Origin: Meandrina meandrites
Taxonomy: Eukaryota > Cnidaria > Anthozoa > Scleractinia > Meandrinidae
Assembly: GCA_963693305.1 (NCBI GenBank)
Contig: OY855908.1
Location: forward strand, 27,380,305 to 27,444,304
Length of the DNA: 64,000 nt
Direction of reading: 5' to 3'
Each line of letters starts with the position of its first letter. Position 1 is the first letter of the stretch. Positions 34,701 through 45,645 of this stretch are shown piece after piece. The notes under the pieces are model-generated. The model was not told where the DNA came from and did no database searches. It saw only the letters and a program-made list of their open reading frames with translations. Made by a program: the position numbers and the translations under genes.

Positions 34701-35792
34701 GCTTAAAAAGTGATAATGAAACTTGGGGTTTTTCTTACTTGGACAGTAGACGCATCCCCGAAGAACGCCAGTATGGGTTGTTTCAGGCGCATAATGAAAC
34801 TGGTATCTAGTAACAAGTGTGTAACAGCTGTCAGTCAAAGGCGACGTACAGTTTTGGGTTGTTAGCTCACTGTTGCATTTGGCCATGTCGTCACCTGCAT
34901 CTCCTGCATCCGAATGGCATTCGTTGCATTGATTTGTAATGGCAGCTGCGATAATAAAATAGATTGTACCACCGTTAATTCAACAGGTCAAGTAATGCTT
35001 GGCAGAGTACATGTAAAGAGTCAAACGGTAAAACAAACTGACAAAATATTAAAAATGTTTTATTATTTTTTTTGTGTCCATGCTTGTCCGTGTGTGTTTA
35101 TTTCCAAATATATTTAGGCCTTTTCTCTGTCTGTCAGGTCAGCCCTCACTAGATTGGCTTCTGCCGTTATTCTGGGTGGAATTTTACCAGATTTGGTTTT
35201 GTAACTCTTGAATTTGATTTATTCTTATCGAATTGAAATAAAAATAAACGTTTGCTGCCGGGCCACTTCTCAGAATGGACCAACGGGAAACGTTCGAAAT
35301 GAAGTAAAATGGGTTCCCGCAGGCAGAGGAAAGGTAGGCCGTGTGCGTAAAACGTGGAGGAGAACCGTAGAGAGGGAGATGAGTGTTAAATCTGGGCAGC
35401 TTGTAAGCGACAAATGTGCAGCCCAATGGTCAGTCAAATTCTCTACTTGAGGATAGATGGACAATGCCGTGGGCCCGGAAGAAAAAAATGCACTGTTTGA
35501 AAAAAACACGTCAAGGTTGCTCCCATCAGGGACTGCTATTTTTTTTGTTTCTCATCCTGAATTTTGCTTCAGTTTAATTTTATTTGCTACTTTAATTTAA
35601 ATGGGTGAAAAAATGACGGTAAAAGTAGTACTTTCTTTCCAGTTTGTTTCAAACTGTATCCAAATTGTTATCACGAAGTTCACAAGTACGAAATTATTTT
35701 ATATATTCCCACGGAATCACTCCACAGTTTTTCATCGATTGTTTAGTGTATTCTCCTTACATGAAATAATAACTTCAAGGTAAATTTCACTC

Positions 35793-35836
<44 letters not shown>

Positions 35837-37509
35837 GATTAAAGTCGACAGAATTATAACTCATTATTTTGACGACAGATGTTAGTGAGTTTTATGTTCG
35901 TTCATCAGTTTCATTGTCACACGTCAGAACAAATTAAACGGTTCTCTTTTTCGCGGTGTTATATAGTTAAACACATAATCAACCATTTCAGAGTTGCCAA
36001 CATTTCCCTTCACTTCAACAACATGTATTATTTTGTAAATTTCTTCCCTTTTCACCTTTTCATTGCCTTTCTTGCCTTTCTTGCGAAATATTCTGATCTC
36101 ACAATAAGACAGAGATCTGAAGGAGAATTAAACGACTCAAATTCTCAATTCTCAATTTCCTTTTTATAAATACACCTAATATATTGCAATAACATCGTCA
36201 TATTAAAAAAGTAAAATGAAAAAAAAAAAAAGCCAAATAGAAATTAACTAGCTTTATCATCATAGCTGGAACCATTTACAGAAAAATCGCGAGTTCATAT
36301 CTGTACACATATTAATCCTGTAATTCCTGTTTGTCTTTTTCAATTTTGCAGCCTGCTATATAACAAACCTTTTAACAAAGAAAAGCAAAAGGCAATAACT
36401 ACGGACGAAATGCATAGAATGGAAATAATTAGATCAAAATGTCTATCGATTTTTGACATTCAAAACATGTTTCCATGAAGTGGTTCACGAGGCCTAAATT
36501 TAACTTTGTAAACTCCCAAAAAATATCTTAAAGGAAACCATCAGGACGAGGGATATCGGTGAAAAATGTTCTACATCTTGGCAGAGTTCTTGCTCTAATA
36601 TAAAAGAGTAGGTAGTTTGTGAATGTTTTGGATATCTTGATGTAGGCTTTCATCCATGACCTTTCATCCCGAACTCGTATGTCCTCGATTCAAGAAACAG
36701 TATCTCCAAGCGTGCTGGAATGGTACATTCGGTAAAGTGTACGCCACTATAGTATAATGCCCATGAAATATTCGGGTACATGCTCATTTGGCATTTGGGA
36801 GTTAAGGACGATAGAGGGTCTACCAATAACTTGGATAATTTCTGTATGACGTATTTAGTTGTTACTTCCTTTTGCTGCATTTGAACTCCAAACCGTAGTC
36901 TAATTACAACATTTCCACCCCACTCTCTTCTATGAGTTCAAACTCAGCGGAAACAAACTGGATCCGTTGTCTTTCAAACCGATTCTTTCGGAAGTAAACA
37001 GGAAGTTTTTTTACCGCTTCATCGATCTACATGCATTTGTTATAAACAAATAATTGGAAGTACTACTAGCTACATGTTTTACATGTTTGGAAGCCTTTGA
37101 CTCAGTGTCGTTCAAACTAAATTACCTGAAAAATTTGTTGTTTGTAATTTGTAGTTTTCAAGTAACGTTTTGATGCCTGTGTGTGAAAATTGCACAAACT
37201 TTCATTTGCTTTCTTATCACGGAAAGATCGCGTGCGCTGCGCATATGAGTGAACCGTACGCATGCATATGAACGCCGCAAAATTAGAACCTCAATACCAT
37301 AAAATAACTATATATGAATGATAATTTTTCAATTTATAGCAATGAAAATGGACTAAAATAACGTGAATGGCGGTATCTGTTTTTTGGCACACCCAACTTC
37401 TTGAATCGATTTCGATAGATCTGAGAATTTGCATAAACAGAAGCACTCACAAAAACTCACCAATCGCCTGTAAACTGCAAATGAAGATGACGAGAACAAG
37501 AAACGTCAT
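31786..37509 (-). CDS. Ly6/uPAR-like protein, locus C
   Basis: Three minus-strand exons share phase-1 joins. Exon 1 (37509-37461) encodes a signal peptide, MTFLVLVIFICSLQAI, with donor GTGAGT. Exon 2 (34945-34739; acceptor ATTATCGCAG, donor GTAAGAAA) has CNECHSDAGDAGDD, NCTSPLTDSCYTL and RGCVYC. Exon 3 (32027-31786; acceptor ACTATCAG) has ACEAINAWFNTY and CNIECCSGDKCNN, then a Ser/Thr-rich linker and a stop. Unlike A, B and D there is no hydrophobic tail, so as drawn the product is secreted. An internal phase-1 GT at 31820 would allow splicing onward to the locus B exons. That would give one protein with two LU domains and the B tail. Intron 1 contains LINE debris and an ATT microsatellite. 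Confidence 0.68.
32100..33870. other. Intron 2 of locus C
   Basis: No coding exon recognised. A small hairpin at about 33276-33344 (GACATCACGGCGGTCATATT against AATATGGCGTCTCC) resembles the hairpins at 31416 and 33875. Confidence 0.4.
33875..34036. repeat. Hairpin element (AGAGTGTTTTCATATTACGT end)
   Basis: The left end AGAGTGTTTTCA…GTCACGGCAGCCATATTG pairs imperfectly with CAATATGGCCGCTACG…GTGAAAACGCTCT on the right. It is non-coding and located in intron 2 of locus C. Confidence 0.65.
35240..35450 (+). pseudogene. LINE C-terminal fragment
   Basis: The + frame contains GRGKVGRVRKTWRRTVEREM, the basic Arg-rich segment found at the C-terminus of RTE/CR1-type LINE polyproteins. It is short and truncated, and sits in intron 1 of locus C. 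Confidence 0.45.
35794..35836 (+). repeat. (ATT)n microsatellite
   Basis: About 14 uninterrupted ATT units in intron 1 of locus C. Confidence 0.95.
35840..37460. other. Remainder of locus C intron 1
   Basis: AT-rich with no recognisable exon or repeat beyond simple A and T runs. Confidence 0.35.
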
Positions 37510-38047
37510 GGTTTTAAATCAAAAGCCTTCAAAATCCCCGATGCACCTGTGAGCTGTCAACACCGGAACACTTTAAGAGGAACTTGTTCAATATACGTAT
37601 GCACCGTATGTAATCGACACTTGTTTATTTCATGCTCAAGAATTGTAAAGGTTATTCGAGCGTGTAATGACTATATTTATTACATGTAAAAGCCATTTTA
37701 AACTACTTTGTCGGAACTGATTATAATTTGCTACAGTCCATAAACTAAAGTAAAGTATGCATACTAGTAAGGGGGAGTGAACAAAAGGAAAAATAATTAA
37801 ATCATTAAACATCAAAGCTACCTACATATTTACTCCATTTGGCATTAAGTGTGTGGTAAGCAGCATTGTCGGTTTCCATGCCAGTGTAGGTTTAATCTGT
37901 TGTCAGTAAAAATTGACTGTTGTAGTAACAGTATGTTTTTCCCCGAAAACGAAAGATGTGAAAATGATTTTGTTCATCATCAGAGAGGTCAACTCTGATA
38001 TGCCTATCTATGTAAACAGAACAAAATTAATGCTGGAAAAAATCAAA

Positions 38048-38120
38048 TGCCCCGAGCGGGATTCGAACCCACGACACCCCGATCTCATGGAAGGTGCTCT
38101 AACCACTGAGCTACCGAGGC
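38048..38120 (-). ncRNA. tRNA-like SINE head, left arm
   Basis: This 73-nt unit starts GCCTCGGTAGCTCAGTGGTT and ends CGCTCGGGGCA. Acceptor, D and T arms pair (GTGGG/CCCGC T stem, GGTTCGAATCC B box). The anticodon arm does not form a 5-bp stem with a 7-nt loop, and no clear anticodon can be named. It is therefore a tRNA-derived pol III promoter, not a working tRNA gene. Real elongator tRNA-Met has a similar acceptor sequence. Confidence 0.7.
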
Positions 38121-38484
38121 AACCACAGTGGAGTGAGTCGAATGTTAGCTACAAAGAAACATCGATTACCAGACATTTGCTCCCAGGCCTCTCGGACTGG
38201 GAATTACTCCTGTTGATCGTCGAGACATACATTATGCTCATCGGACCAGATGTATAGACCATACACCATATATCAGAGAGGTCAACTCTGATATGCCTAT
38301 CTATGTAAACAGAACAAATGCTGGAAAAAATACAATGTGTATGGTCTATACATCTGGTCCGATGAGCATAATGTATGTCTCGACGATCAACAGGAGTAAT
38401 TCCCAGTCCGAGGGGCCTGGAGCAAATGTCTGGTAATCGATGTTCCTTATTTGTAGCTAACATTCGACTCACTCCACTGTGGTT

Positions 38485-38557
38485 GCCTCGGTAGCTCAGT
38501 GGTTAGAGCACCTTCCATGAGATCGGGGTGTCGTGGGTTCGGATCCCGCTCGGGGCA
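38485..38557 (+). ncRNA. tRNA-like SINE head, right arm
   Basis: This is the same 73-nt unit as the left arm, inverted, with one visible change in the B box (GGTTCGGATCC). The tail downstream carries a duplicated GATTTTTTCCAGCATTT word. Confidence 0.7.
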
Positions 38558-38693
38558 TTTGATTTTTTCCAGCATTTGATTTTTTCCAGCATTTATTCTG
38601 TTTACATAGATAGGCATATCAGAGTTGACCTCTCTGATGATGAACAAGTTGTTCGAAATATGCCGTGTTACATACGAAAATGATTTTGGATAG

Positions 38694-39516
38694 ATACTCT
38701 CACAGGCGGCCCAGACGTTGTATTTGATTATAAGACAATGTATGAGAATACTTGTATGAAAGATTTGAATAAAAATGTCTTACCTTATGTTTATCTTGCG
38801 TTATTTTGACATTCCTGTGGTTCTGGAGTGGGTTTAAAGCCGTTTAGACGAGTTTTTCTTTTTGACGTTGTGCTTCCCCTAAAGAGAAACTCACTGTACG
38901 CAGTGAGTTTACACGCTAGAGATTTCCCACCGTTTCCGGTAAAAATTTCCCCAGGGAACACAGCACGGTGTAATTTGCATGATGCAAATTTCCCTGTGCC
39001 TCCCCACGGTTGAGGGTTACTTTTGTCGCTATGGCGCGGTCGCTAAGCTAAAAATTTGAATCTTGTGGCCAAGATAACTGAACACGCATTCAGACAAAGC
39101 AAAAATGGAAACCCAGCGCTCGAAAACGAGCGTTTCTCGGGCGGTTTAGATAAACTTTGGAACCTTAGACGAAGGAAATCGAAAGAAGAATTATCGGCGG
39201 CTGTATTGAAGCAATTGTGGCGAGATTCGACCATTTTTGTGGTATTTATGGAGCTTCGAGTGCGGGCCGTTGGCGAACTAGGTCGCCTGCCTTTCGTTTC
39301 TCTTTAGGGGAAGCATAACGTCAAAAAGAAAAACTCGTCTAAACGGCCTTAAACCCACTCCAGAGCCACAGGAATGTCAAAATAACGCAAGATAAACATA
39401 AGGTAAGACATTTTTACTCAAATCTTTCATACAAGTACTATTTAGAGCAATTTTCAAAGTATTCTCATACATTGTCTTATAATCAAATACAACGTCTGGG
39501 CCGCCTGTGATACTCT
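38694..39516. mobile_element. Foldback element with ~200-bp inverted arms
   Basis: The left arm (to ~38902) and right arm (from ~39298) share GGCGGCCCAGACGTTGTATT, TTATCTTGCGTTATTTTGAC and GTCTAAACGG as inverted copies. The right arm has about 20 extra bases near 39435. The ~395-bp spacer includes an open frame (39056-39307) of no known family. It lies under 60 bp from the SINE palindrome. Confidence 0.85.
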
Positions 39517-39923
39517 TTACCGAAAAAGAGCATAATATTTTTTTTTCTTTTCCTTTTAGCAGTAAAGTGACAAAAAAAGGTGAAACTGGGTTCGTGTGTG
39601 GCCTATGCTCCAACATTGAGTAAAATAAAGGTCTAAGCAAGAAAGCATTTTTGTCTTTTCAAAGAGTCAATCGGAACTAAACCTTGGCGAATGCACATAA
39701 AGGCGATTGGCAATTTTGGAACCCAGGGTAAACAGAGTTCTCTGATTGGCTGTTGCCGTGGTAATGGTCCGTGTCTGTAGCCTGTTTAAAGCAATCATTT
39801 CTATCTGTTAGTTTGTTAGGAACGAAACTACTGAACGTACGAAAAACATATCGACATGATAACTGTAATTTAGTGGTTACTGCACCAGTACAACTGTTGA
39901 AGTAATAGTAATATTTGATAGAC

Positions 39924-40069
39924 AATTACTGACCCCCTATAACCCTATTTTTCACTCTCTGCATTACATCGACGATTTCAGTCGCTTCCACATTGATGTT
40001 TTGGTGCATGGCTGCAATCATCGATAAATTGCAGAGAGAGAACAATAGGATTTTAGGAGGGTCAGTAAT
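39924..40069. repeat. Short foldback element
   Basis: ATTACTGACCCCCTATAACC pairs with AGGATTTTAGGAGGGTCAGT on the right; inner arms match around CTCTCTGCA and ATCGATG-like words. Confidence 0.75.
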
Positions 40070-40925
40070 TATAATAATCAATTTATTGCATCAGTTTACC
40101 CTTATTACTGTTACCCTTATTACTTTATAACTTGGGGGCACACAACACAAGATTGGGTTCAGCATGAAGACAGCAAGTAGACGAGTTTTGCTAGCTCGAG
40201 CCTTTAGAATTTTTTTTGTATTATAAGGACTGCATGTCACTCCAAGAAAATGTGTTCCTATCTTTTGAAAATTTTAAAGAAGAATCCTTTTCGCTGTTTG
40301 ATCAGCCAAAGTAAATTCGCGGATGGAATCGGATTGTTTCCTCTACTGAGGCGTTTTGCTTAACCGAGCGACAAAAATGATTTCAGTTTAACCCAGTGAC
40401 ATATATCATTCCGAAACCAACACAAATCAACCCTGAACTCAGCAACTAACCAATCCCCCTCCCCCCTCCACGGAGGGATGCGGGCAATTATGACTGCTTG
40501 CGACTACAAATAATTAAATTTGAACGCGATCGACTTCTTATAATTCAAAATCTTTTGTCGTACAGTTTTGCTCCTGTTGGTCACAAAACTTTTCACTAAC
40601 TGAAGAAAAAAAAAAGAAGAATAAGAACGAAAAGCTAAACTGCACCTCTGGGACAAGGTTAATTATGGCCATTGTCATTCTTTTATATTCACAAAGAAGT
40701 GCTTTTTTCCATGCATCAGCACATCTAGCTAATTAGTGTCTTCCAAGATTAGTTCGACCATTGTTATTTTTCCTAATCAGCATATATGACTAATTCTAAG
40801 TCAGCTTGTCGATCAGTTTGGTATATTGTAGTGGCTCTGATTTCTTAACAGGTAAGTACATGTACGTTCAATTTATCAAGTTTAACGTCATACATCTAGG
40901 GTGAGACCTCGCTGACACTTAGAGC
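40070..40925. other. AT-rich intergenic region
   Basis: No gene or repeat that I can support. A C-rich patch is at 40458-40470. Confidence 0.35.
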
Positions 40926-40927
40926 TT

Positions 40928-41381
40928 GATTACATAAACCGGGCTGGCGCGGTGTGCCAAGATGTCCCGGCACGTTTGTTAAACGTAGCAATAAGCAGCT
41001 TCGCGATTACGTGACAATCGAGCCAGCCCGGTTAGCCGTGATCCCGATATCGCGAAAGATCCCGGCTAGCCAGGGTGAGATTTTCCCATGTACGATATCG
41101 CGCTAACCTGGCCAGCTCGACTCCCGGGCAAGCCTTTTCTCGCGTTAATCGATATTTCTTTTTCTATTTAGCACATAAATGTGTTGTAGACCATGAAGTT
41201 ACCTCCGATTGTAAAATACCTCACCAGATTGCCCACGCAACCACTTCGCGTCAAAAAATGCAGTGAAATCTAGTCCATCCAGGGCCATTGAAAGCTATCT
41301 CGGCAAAGCCAGCCAGCCGGGCCAACCTGGCCAGCCCGGCTCATGCCAATCTGGCGCCAGCAGAAGTGTTATGTAATACGA
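40928..41381. mobile_element. GC-rich repeat with GCCAGCCCGG words, possible MITE
   Basis: GATTACATAA near the left end and TTATGTAATA near the right end are inverted, and GGGCTGGC/GCCAGCCCGG words recur in both orientations inside. Boundaries are approximate. Confidence 0.35.
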
Positions 41382-41546
41382 ACGAAACGCTGCGAGTTTG
41401 GAGTCGACTACATGTGCTCCGTATTTATTTCAAACATCAAAATAATTTAAAGGACACTCGCTTTTAATAATGGCGTTGTCGACTCGGTTCAGTTACGTGT
41501 GGTTATTTGGTTGCCTTAGAAACATAAGCACACACACTTCAAACTG

Positions 41547-41828
41547 TATCATTAACTTCGAGACAGTCAATCTTTTACCATTGATTCGTTTAATGTTGAT
41601 TTGTAGTCCTTTATACAACAATATCGCTTCGTATCGTTTCTCGTATTCTCGTATAATCAATCTGCACGCAATAAAAACTCGAAAGTGGACTGATCAAGGT
41701 CTAATGTACAATTACTATCATTCAAACGTTCACGTGTCAATCACTACTTCACTGTACAAACAAAACAAAGTTCAAATGGTATCTCGTTTCGCGTTGCGTA
41801 ATCGCGGGGCGTCTGTTCGTTTCTGACA
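41547..41828 (-). repeat. 3' LTR of the BEL/Pao element
   Basis: Sequence on + runs TATCATTAACTTCGAGAC … GTCTGTTCGTTTCTGACA, matching the other LTR with small differences. Confidence 0.92.
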
Positions 41829-41926
41829 CTCCCCAAAGTTTATTCACGCAGTGAGAAACTTTCAAATGTCTCGATCGAAATTATATACAATAGAAAACAA
41901 TAACGTTCATGTCACGGCATGATAAG

Positions 41927-43348
41927 TCAAACAATGTTCTGCATGTCTCGGCGACTAATCTCCCCAATAACGGCTGCGTTGCGTCGGGGTCTTCCATTCT
42001 CTCGAACAGTTTCATCAACAGTAGCTTGAGGTGCAGGTGGTTGTGTGACCTTGTTGTCCGCCTTAACTTCAATGGGAATTAAGTGTTGTACAACTCTTCG
42101 AAGATAAACAGGACGTTTATCGCTGCTAGCAACTTTGACGATAGCTGCGCGAATCTTTCCATCGTTTCCAGAAATAAGCTCCTCTACTTTCGCAAGTTTC
42201 CAATAACACCTTGTAGTTGAATCGTTCTTTAGCAGCACGATATCTCCGATCGATATTTCTCGAGCACCATTTCCTTTGTTTCCCACGCTCGATTGTTCTC
42301 TCAAACTTGTAAGATATTCCTTTCGCCACTGCTTCGTTAACTGGCGGAGCACATGCTTGTGGTGACGTGCTTTCCTAGTAAGCGGTTGATTTGTGCTCAC
42401 AATTTCGTAATGAGACGCGTTCGGGGTGCAGGTTATGCGCCGCCCATAGATTAATTCTGATGGAGTTAACGGGTAAGAAATCGATTCTTCGTCATCGTAT
42501 ACGTACGTTATTGGCCTTGCGTTGATAACTGACTCGATTTCCACCAACACTGTTCAGAGTTCTTCGAAATTTAGAGTTAATCGGCCAAGTACTTTCTTGA
42601 GGGGTCTCTTTATACTGCGAATTAGCCTTTCCCAAAAGCCTCCCCACCATGGTGCTTTCTCGATGATGAAATTCCATGAGATTCTTTGGTTGCGTATTTC
42701 CTTAGACGAAGACTTGAATGTTTTTGCATTGTCCGAAGTTAGCGTGGCGGGCAATCCCCTTCGACCAGCAAATCGTCGGAAGGCCAGTAGAAACTCTTGA
42801 ACGTTAAGACTTCTGCAAAGTTCTAGGTGAACCGCTCGTGTCGATGCGCACGTAAACAAACAAATGTAAACCTTCTTTCCTTCGTTGTCTGCACCTTCAG
42901 AATTCTTGGTCTCGATGAACAAGGGACCTGCAAAGTCGAGACCGACATGGGTAAACGGTGGCTCTTCGGAAACTCTGTCGCTTGGCAAATCGGCTTGTGG
43001 AGGCGAACTGTAAGGTGTCCCTTCGAATTTTCGACAAATGACACATCTGCGAATAAAACTCTTCACTTATTCACGTCCACGGAGTACCCAGAATCGTTCT
43101 CGTAATGTTGTCAGAGTGTCTCGTATCCCATTGTGTTTAACTGATTCATGCGACTGCTTGATCAGAAGCTGAACAAAGCCATGTTTCGCGGGTAATAGGA
43201 CTGGATTCGTAGTGTTGGCAGGCAACGACGAATTGTTCAGTCTTCCTTTGCATTTGACGACTCCTGCGTCCAGGAATAATCCGAATTGTGTGACACGAAT
43301 TGGCGGTCTTGAATTTGTTAGTTTGGAGAAATTTAATTTCTTCAGCAA
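41927..43348 (-). pseudogene. BEL/Pao integrase (two in-frame stops)
   Basis: An N-terminal zinc-binding region (HESVKHNGIRD … CVICRKFEG) is followed by the catalytic core (HVGLDFAGPLF, LTSDNAKTF, EKAPWWGGFWERLIRS) and the C-terminal DUF5641-type domain (VLLKNDSTTRCYWKLAKVEE). Stop codons TAA at about 43067-43069 and TGA at 42554-42556 interrupt the frame. All three catalytic acidic residues (D, D, E) are still present. It overlaps the end of the reverse transcriptase frame. Confidence 0.85.
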
Positions 43349-45645
43349 ATGACGAGGCTTGTACTGCTTTAATCCACAGAATTTCGGCTTCCTTTAAATC
43401 TTCAGCAATAACTTCCTTTCGCTCCTCGGTTTTCGTACGATTTCGCATCTTCTTCAGCTGATTCACAAATTTGACAACGAGAGCCGTCACACGAAGCAGT
43501 TTGGTTAAGCTGCTGAATCTCTTCACATCGATAACTTGGTCAATTTTCTTGTCAGTTGACTGATCGGTTGCATTGTTTACCAGGGAATGGGTTACGACAG
43601 CAGGATTCTTTACGGCCTCTTGCAGCACTACTTCATTTTCGGAATGCGTAAGTCGAATTTCGGGCCATTCGGACTCTGGTCTGTAAAGGAATTGTGGGCC
43701 GTTCCACCAAGTCGTGTTCGTTGATAAATCCTTAGCACTGACACCGCGCGAGGGTAGATCAGCAGGATTTGTGTCGCCGGGGCAATGTCGCCATTCTTCT
43801 CTCGAGGTTAAACTGCGAATTTCTTCGATTCTATGCTGTACATATTGTTTCCAAATCCTTTCGTTCTTAATCCAACATAAGACGGTCATCGAATCCGTCC
43901 AAAACACGGTCTTGACATTTTCTCCAGACACATCGAGCTTGTTTACAAGGCGAGCGAGAATAAGCGCACCTAACAATTCCAGGCGTGGAATTGTTTGTTT
44001 CTTCAGCGGCGCAACTCTTGATTTTGAGGCAACCAAACGTACTTCCACTCGACCATCTTGATAAAGGGAACGCATATAAACAACTGCTGCGTACGCGCTG
44101 TGGGAGGCGTCACTAAAGCCATGGATCTCGATTTGTGTCGGACTTGACTGAAAATAACATCTGGGAATACGCACGCTGCTGAGGCATTTTATTTCGTCAA
44201 GTAGCAATTTCCATCGTTGCAGTAGATTTCCTTGTAAACTGGCATCCCAATTAACCTTATCGAGGCAGAGTTCTTGAAACAAAATCTTCAATTCCACAGT
44301 AAAAGGCGTCAAGAATCCAATGGGGTCGAATATTTTGGCTGTCAATTTGAGGACGGAACGCTTTGTCTCCGGAAGTGATTTTCCAAAATCGTACAGTTCT
44401 GTCAAATCAAAGAAGAATTCGTCAACAGCAGTGTCCCAGTTCAGTCCTAGAACTTTGACAACGTTGTCGGTTTTCACTTCAGAGCTACTAGGTGTAGTAG
44501 ATGACTTGGCATATGATTCGTCGTCTTCAGTAGAGGCATCTTGATTCGATTTAATTTCACTTGAAACTTCGTAACTCTCGACCGCTCTCAACAGGGTGTG
44601 CGAATTTGAATGCCATTTGCGGATGAATCCGCCTTCGGCCATAATTTGTTTCGATTTCTTGAAGATGTTCAGAGCTTTCTCGTCGTTTTCTGCTCCATGC
44701 CATTTGCGGCTGAATCCGCCTTCGGCCATAATTTGTTTCGATTTCTTGAAGATGTTCAGAGCTTTCTCGTCGTTTTCTGCTCCGGTGACAAGGTCGTCAA
44801 CGTACAGAGACTTCTCCAGTAACTCTGCTATTTCAGGCTCACTTTGTTTGAACAGACGCAAATGATGTTTTATTGTCGCGCCAAGGATTGAAGGCAAAGG
44901 GCGTAGACCGAATACAAGTCGATTGAATCGAAATTCTGCAATCTCTGGCTTGCTCGCAAACGGATCCTCCAACCATAGAAATCGTAGCATGTCTCTGTCT
45001 TCTTGTTTGATTCCAACCATTAAGAATGCTTTCTCAATGTCTGCAGTAAGCCCGACGGCATTCCAGCGAAACTTTGTTAGCATATCGAAAATATGCGGGA
45101 TATGATTGTCTCCAACTTCTAAACAATCGTTCAGAGATCGTCCGTCCTTCGAATTCTTAGCTGAACCATCGTAAAAGATACGAACCTTTGTCGTTTCTCG
45201 ATCCTTTCTTACAACTGCGTGATGCGGCGAATAATAAACATTTTTCGTATTGTGTTCGTTTGTACTGTTCAAATTTGGCACCTTTTCGATTATTTCCGCT
45301 CGCGCTTGTTCTTGAATTATTTTGTCATACTCTTGAAGCAAATTCGACTCGTTTTTTAACTTGTGATGCAGAGATCGCAGTCGTATTTCGCACATTCGAT
45401 AGTTGTCCGAGGGTGGCAAACAGTCTTCCTTCCATGGAAGTGCAACTTCGTAATTGCGACCATTGAAAATGATTTCTTCGTTTCGCTTGACTTTCAGGGG
45501 TAGTTGAGTCGCAGTGTCGATTTCGTCGGTAATTCCAATGCTTTCAGTCTCCCAAAAGTCTCGCAGCATGTTTGTAATTTTGTCAGTTTCGCTTGTCTCG
45601 TTAAATGGTTCGCCAGAGATGATAAGATTGGAAGTGACACGGGAA
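43300..45645 (-). pseudogene. BEL/Pao reverse transcriptase and RNase H (broken)
   Basis: The main frame (from 45569) carries RT motifs (RIFYDGSA, GLTADIEKAFLMV, RFNRLVFGLRPLPS, catalytic LYVDDLV) and an RNase H region (GFSDASHSAYAAVVYM, FWTDSMTVLCWI). It is shifted relative to gag near 45640. An 87-bp tandem duplication at about 44611-44784 repeats 29 residues (GAENDEKALNIFKKSKQIMA …) just after the YVDD box. A second shift near 43300 separates it from integrase. The duplication alone would probably disable the enzyme. Confidence 0.85.
44611..44784 (-). repeat. 87-bp tandem duplication inside the reverse transcriptase
   Basis: TGCCATTTGCGG at 44611 recurs at 44698, and the intervening 87 bp repeats almost exactly. 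Length divisible by 3 keeps the frame, adding 29 residues. Confidence 0.92.

Larger units (their letters stand above)
37972..38646. repeat. Large palindrome built from two inverted tRNA-SINE copies
   Basis: Arms 37972-38266 and 38333-38646 are inverted copies of a SINE with a tRNA-like head, a TTTGATTTTTTCCAGCATT linker and a tail including CATAGATAGGCATATCAGAG. The ~65-bp centre holds a third, partial tail. The arms match almost perfectly, so the duplication is recent or maintained by gene conversion. Confidence 0.9.

Noticed and set aside
38048..38120. Functional tRNA gene (Met-like ends)
   Set aside because: The anticodon arm does not fold properly and the unit is part of a repeated SINE.
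43714..45466. Plus-strand frames over the BEL element
   Set aside because: Shadows of the minus-strand pol; no recognisable motifs.
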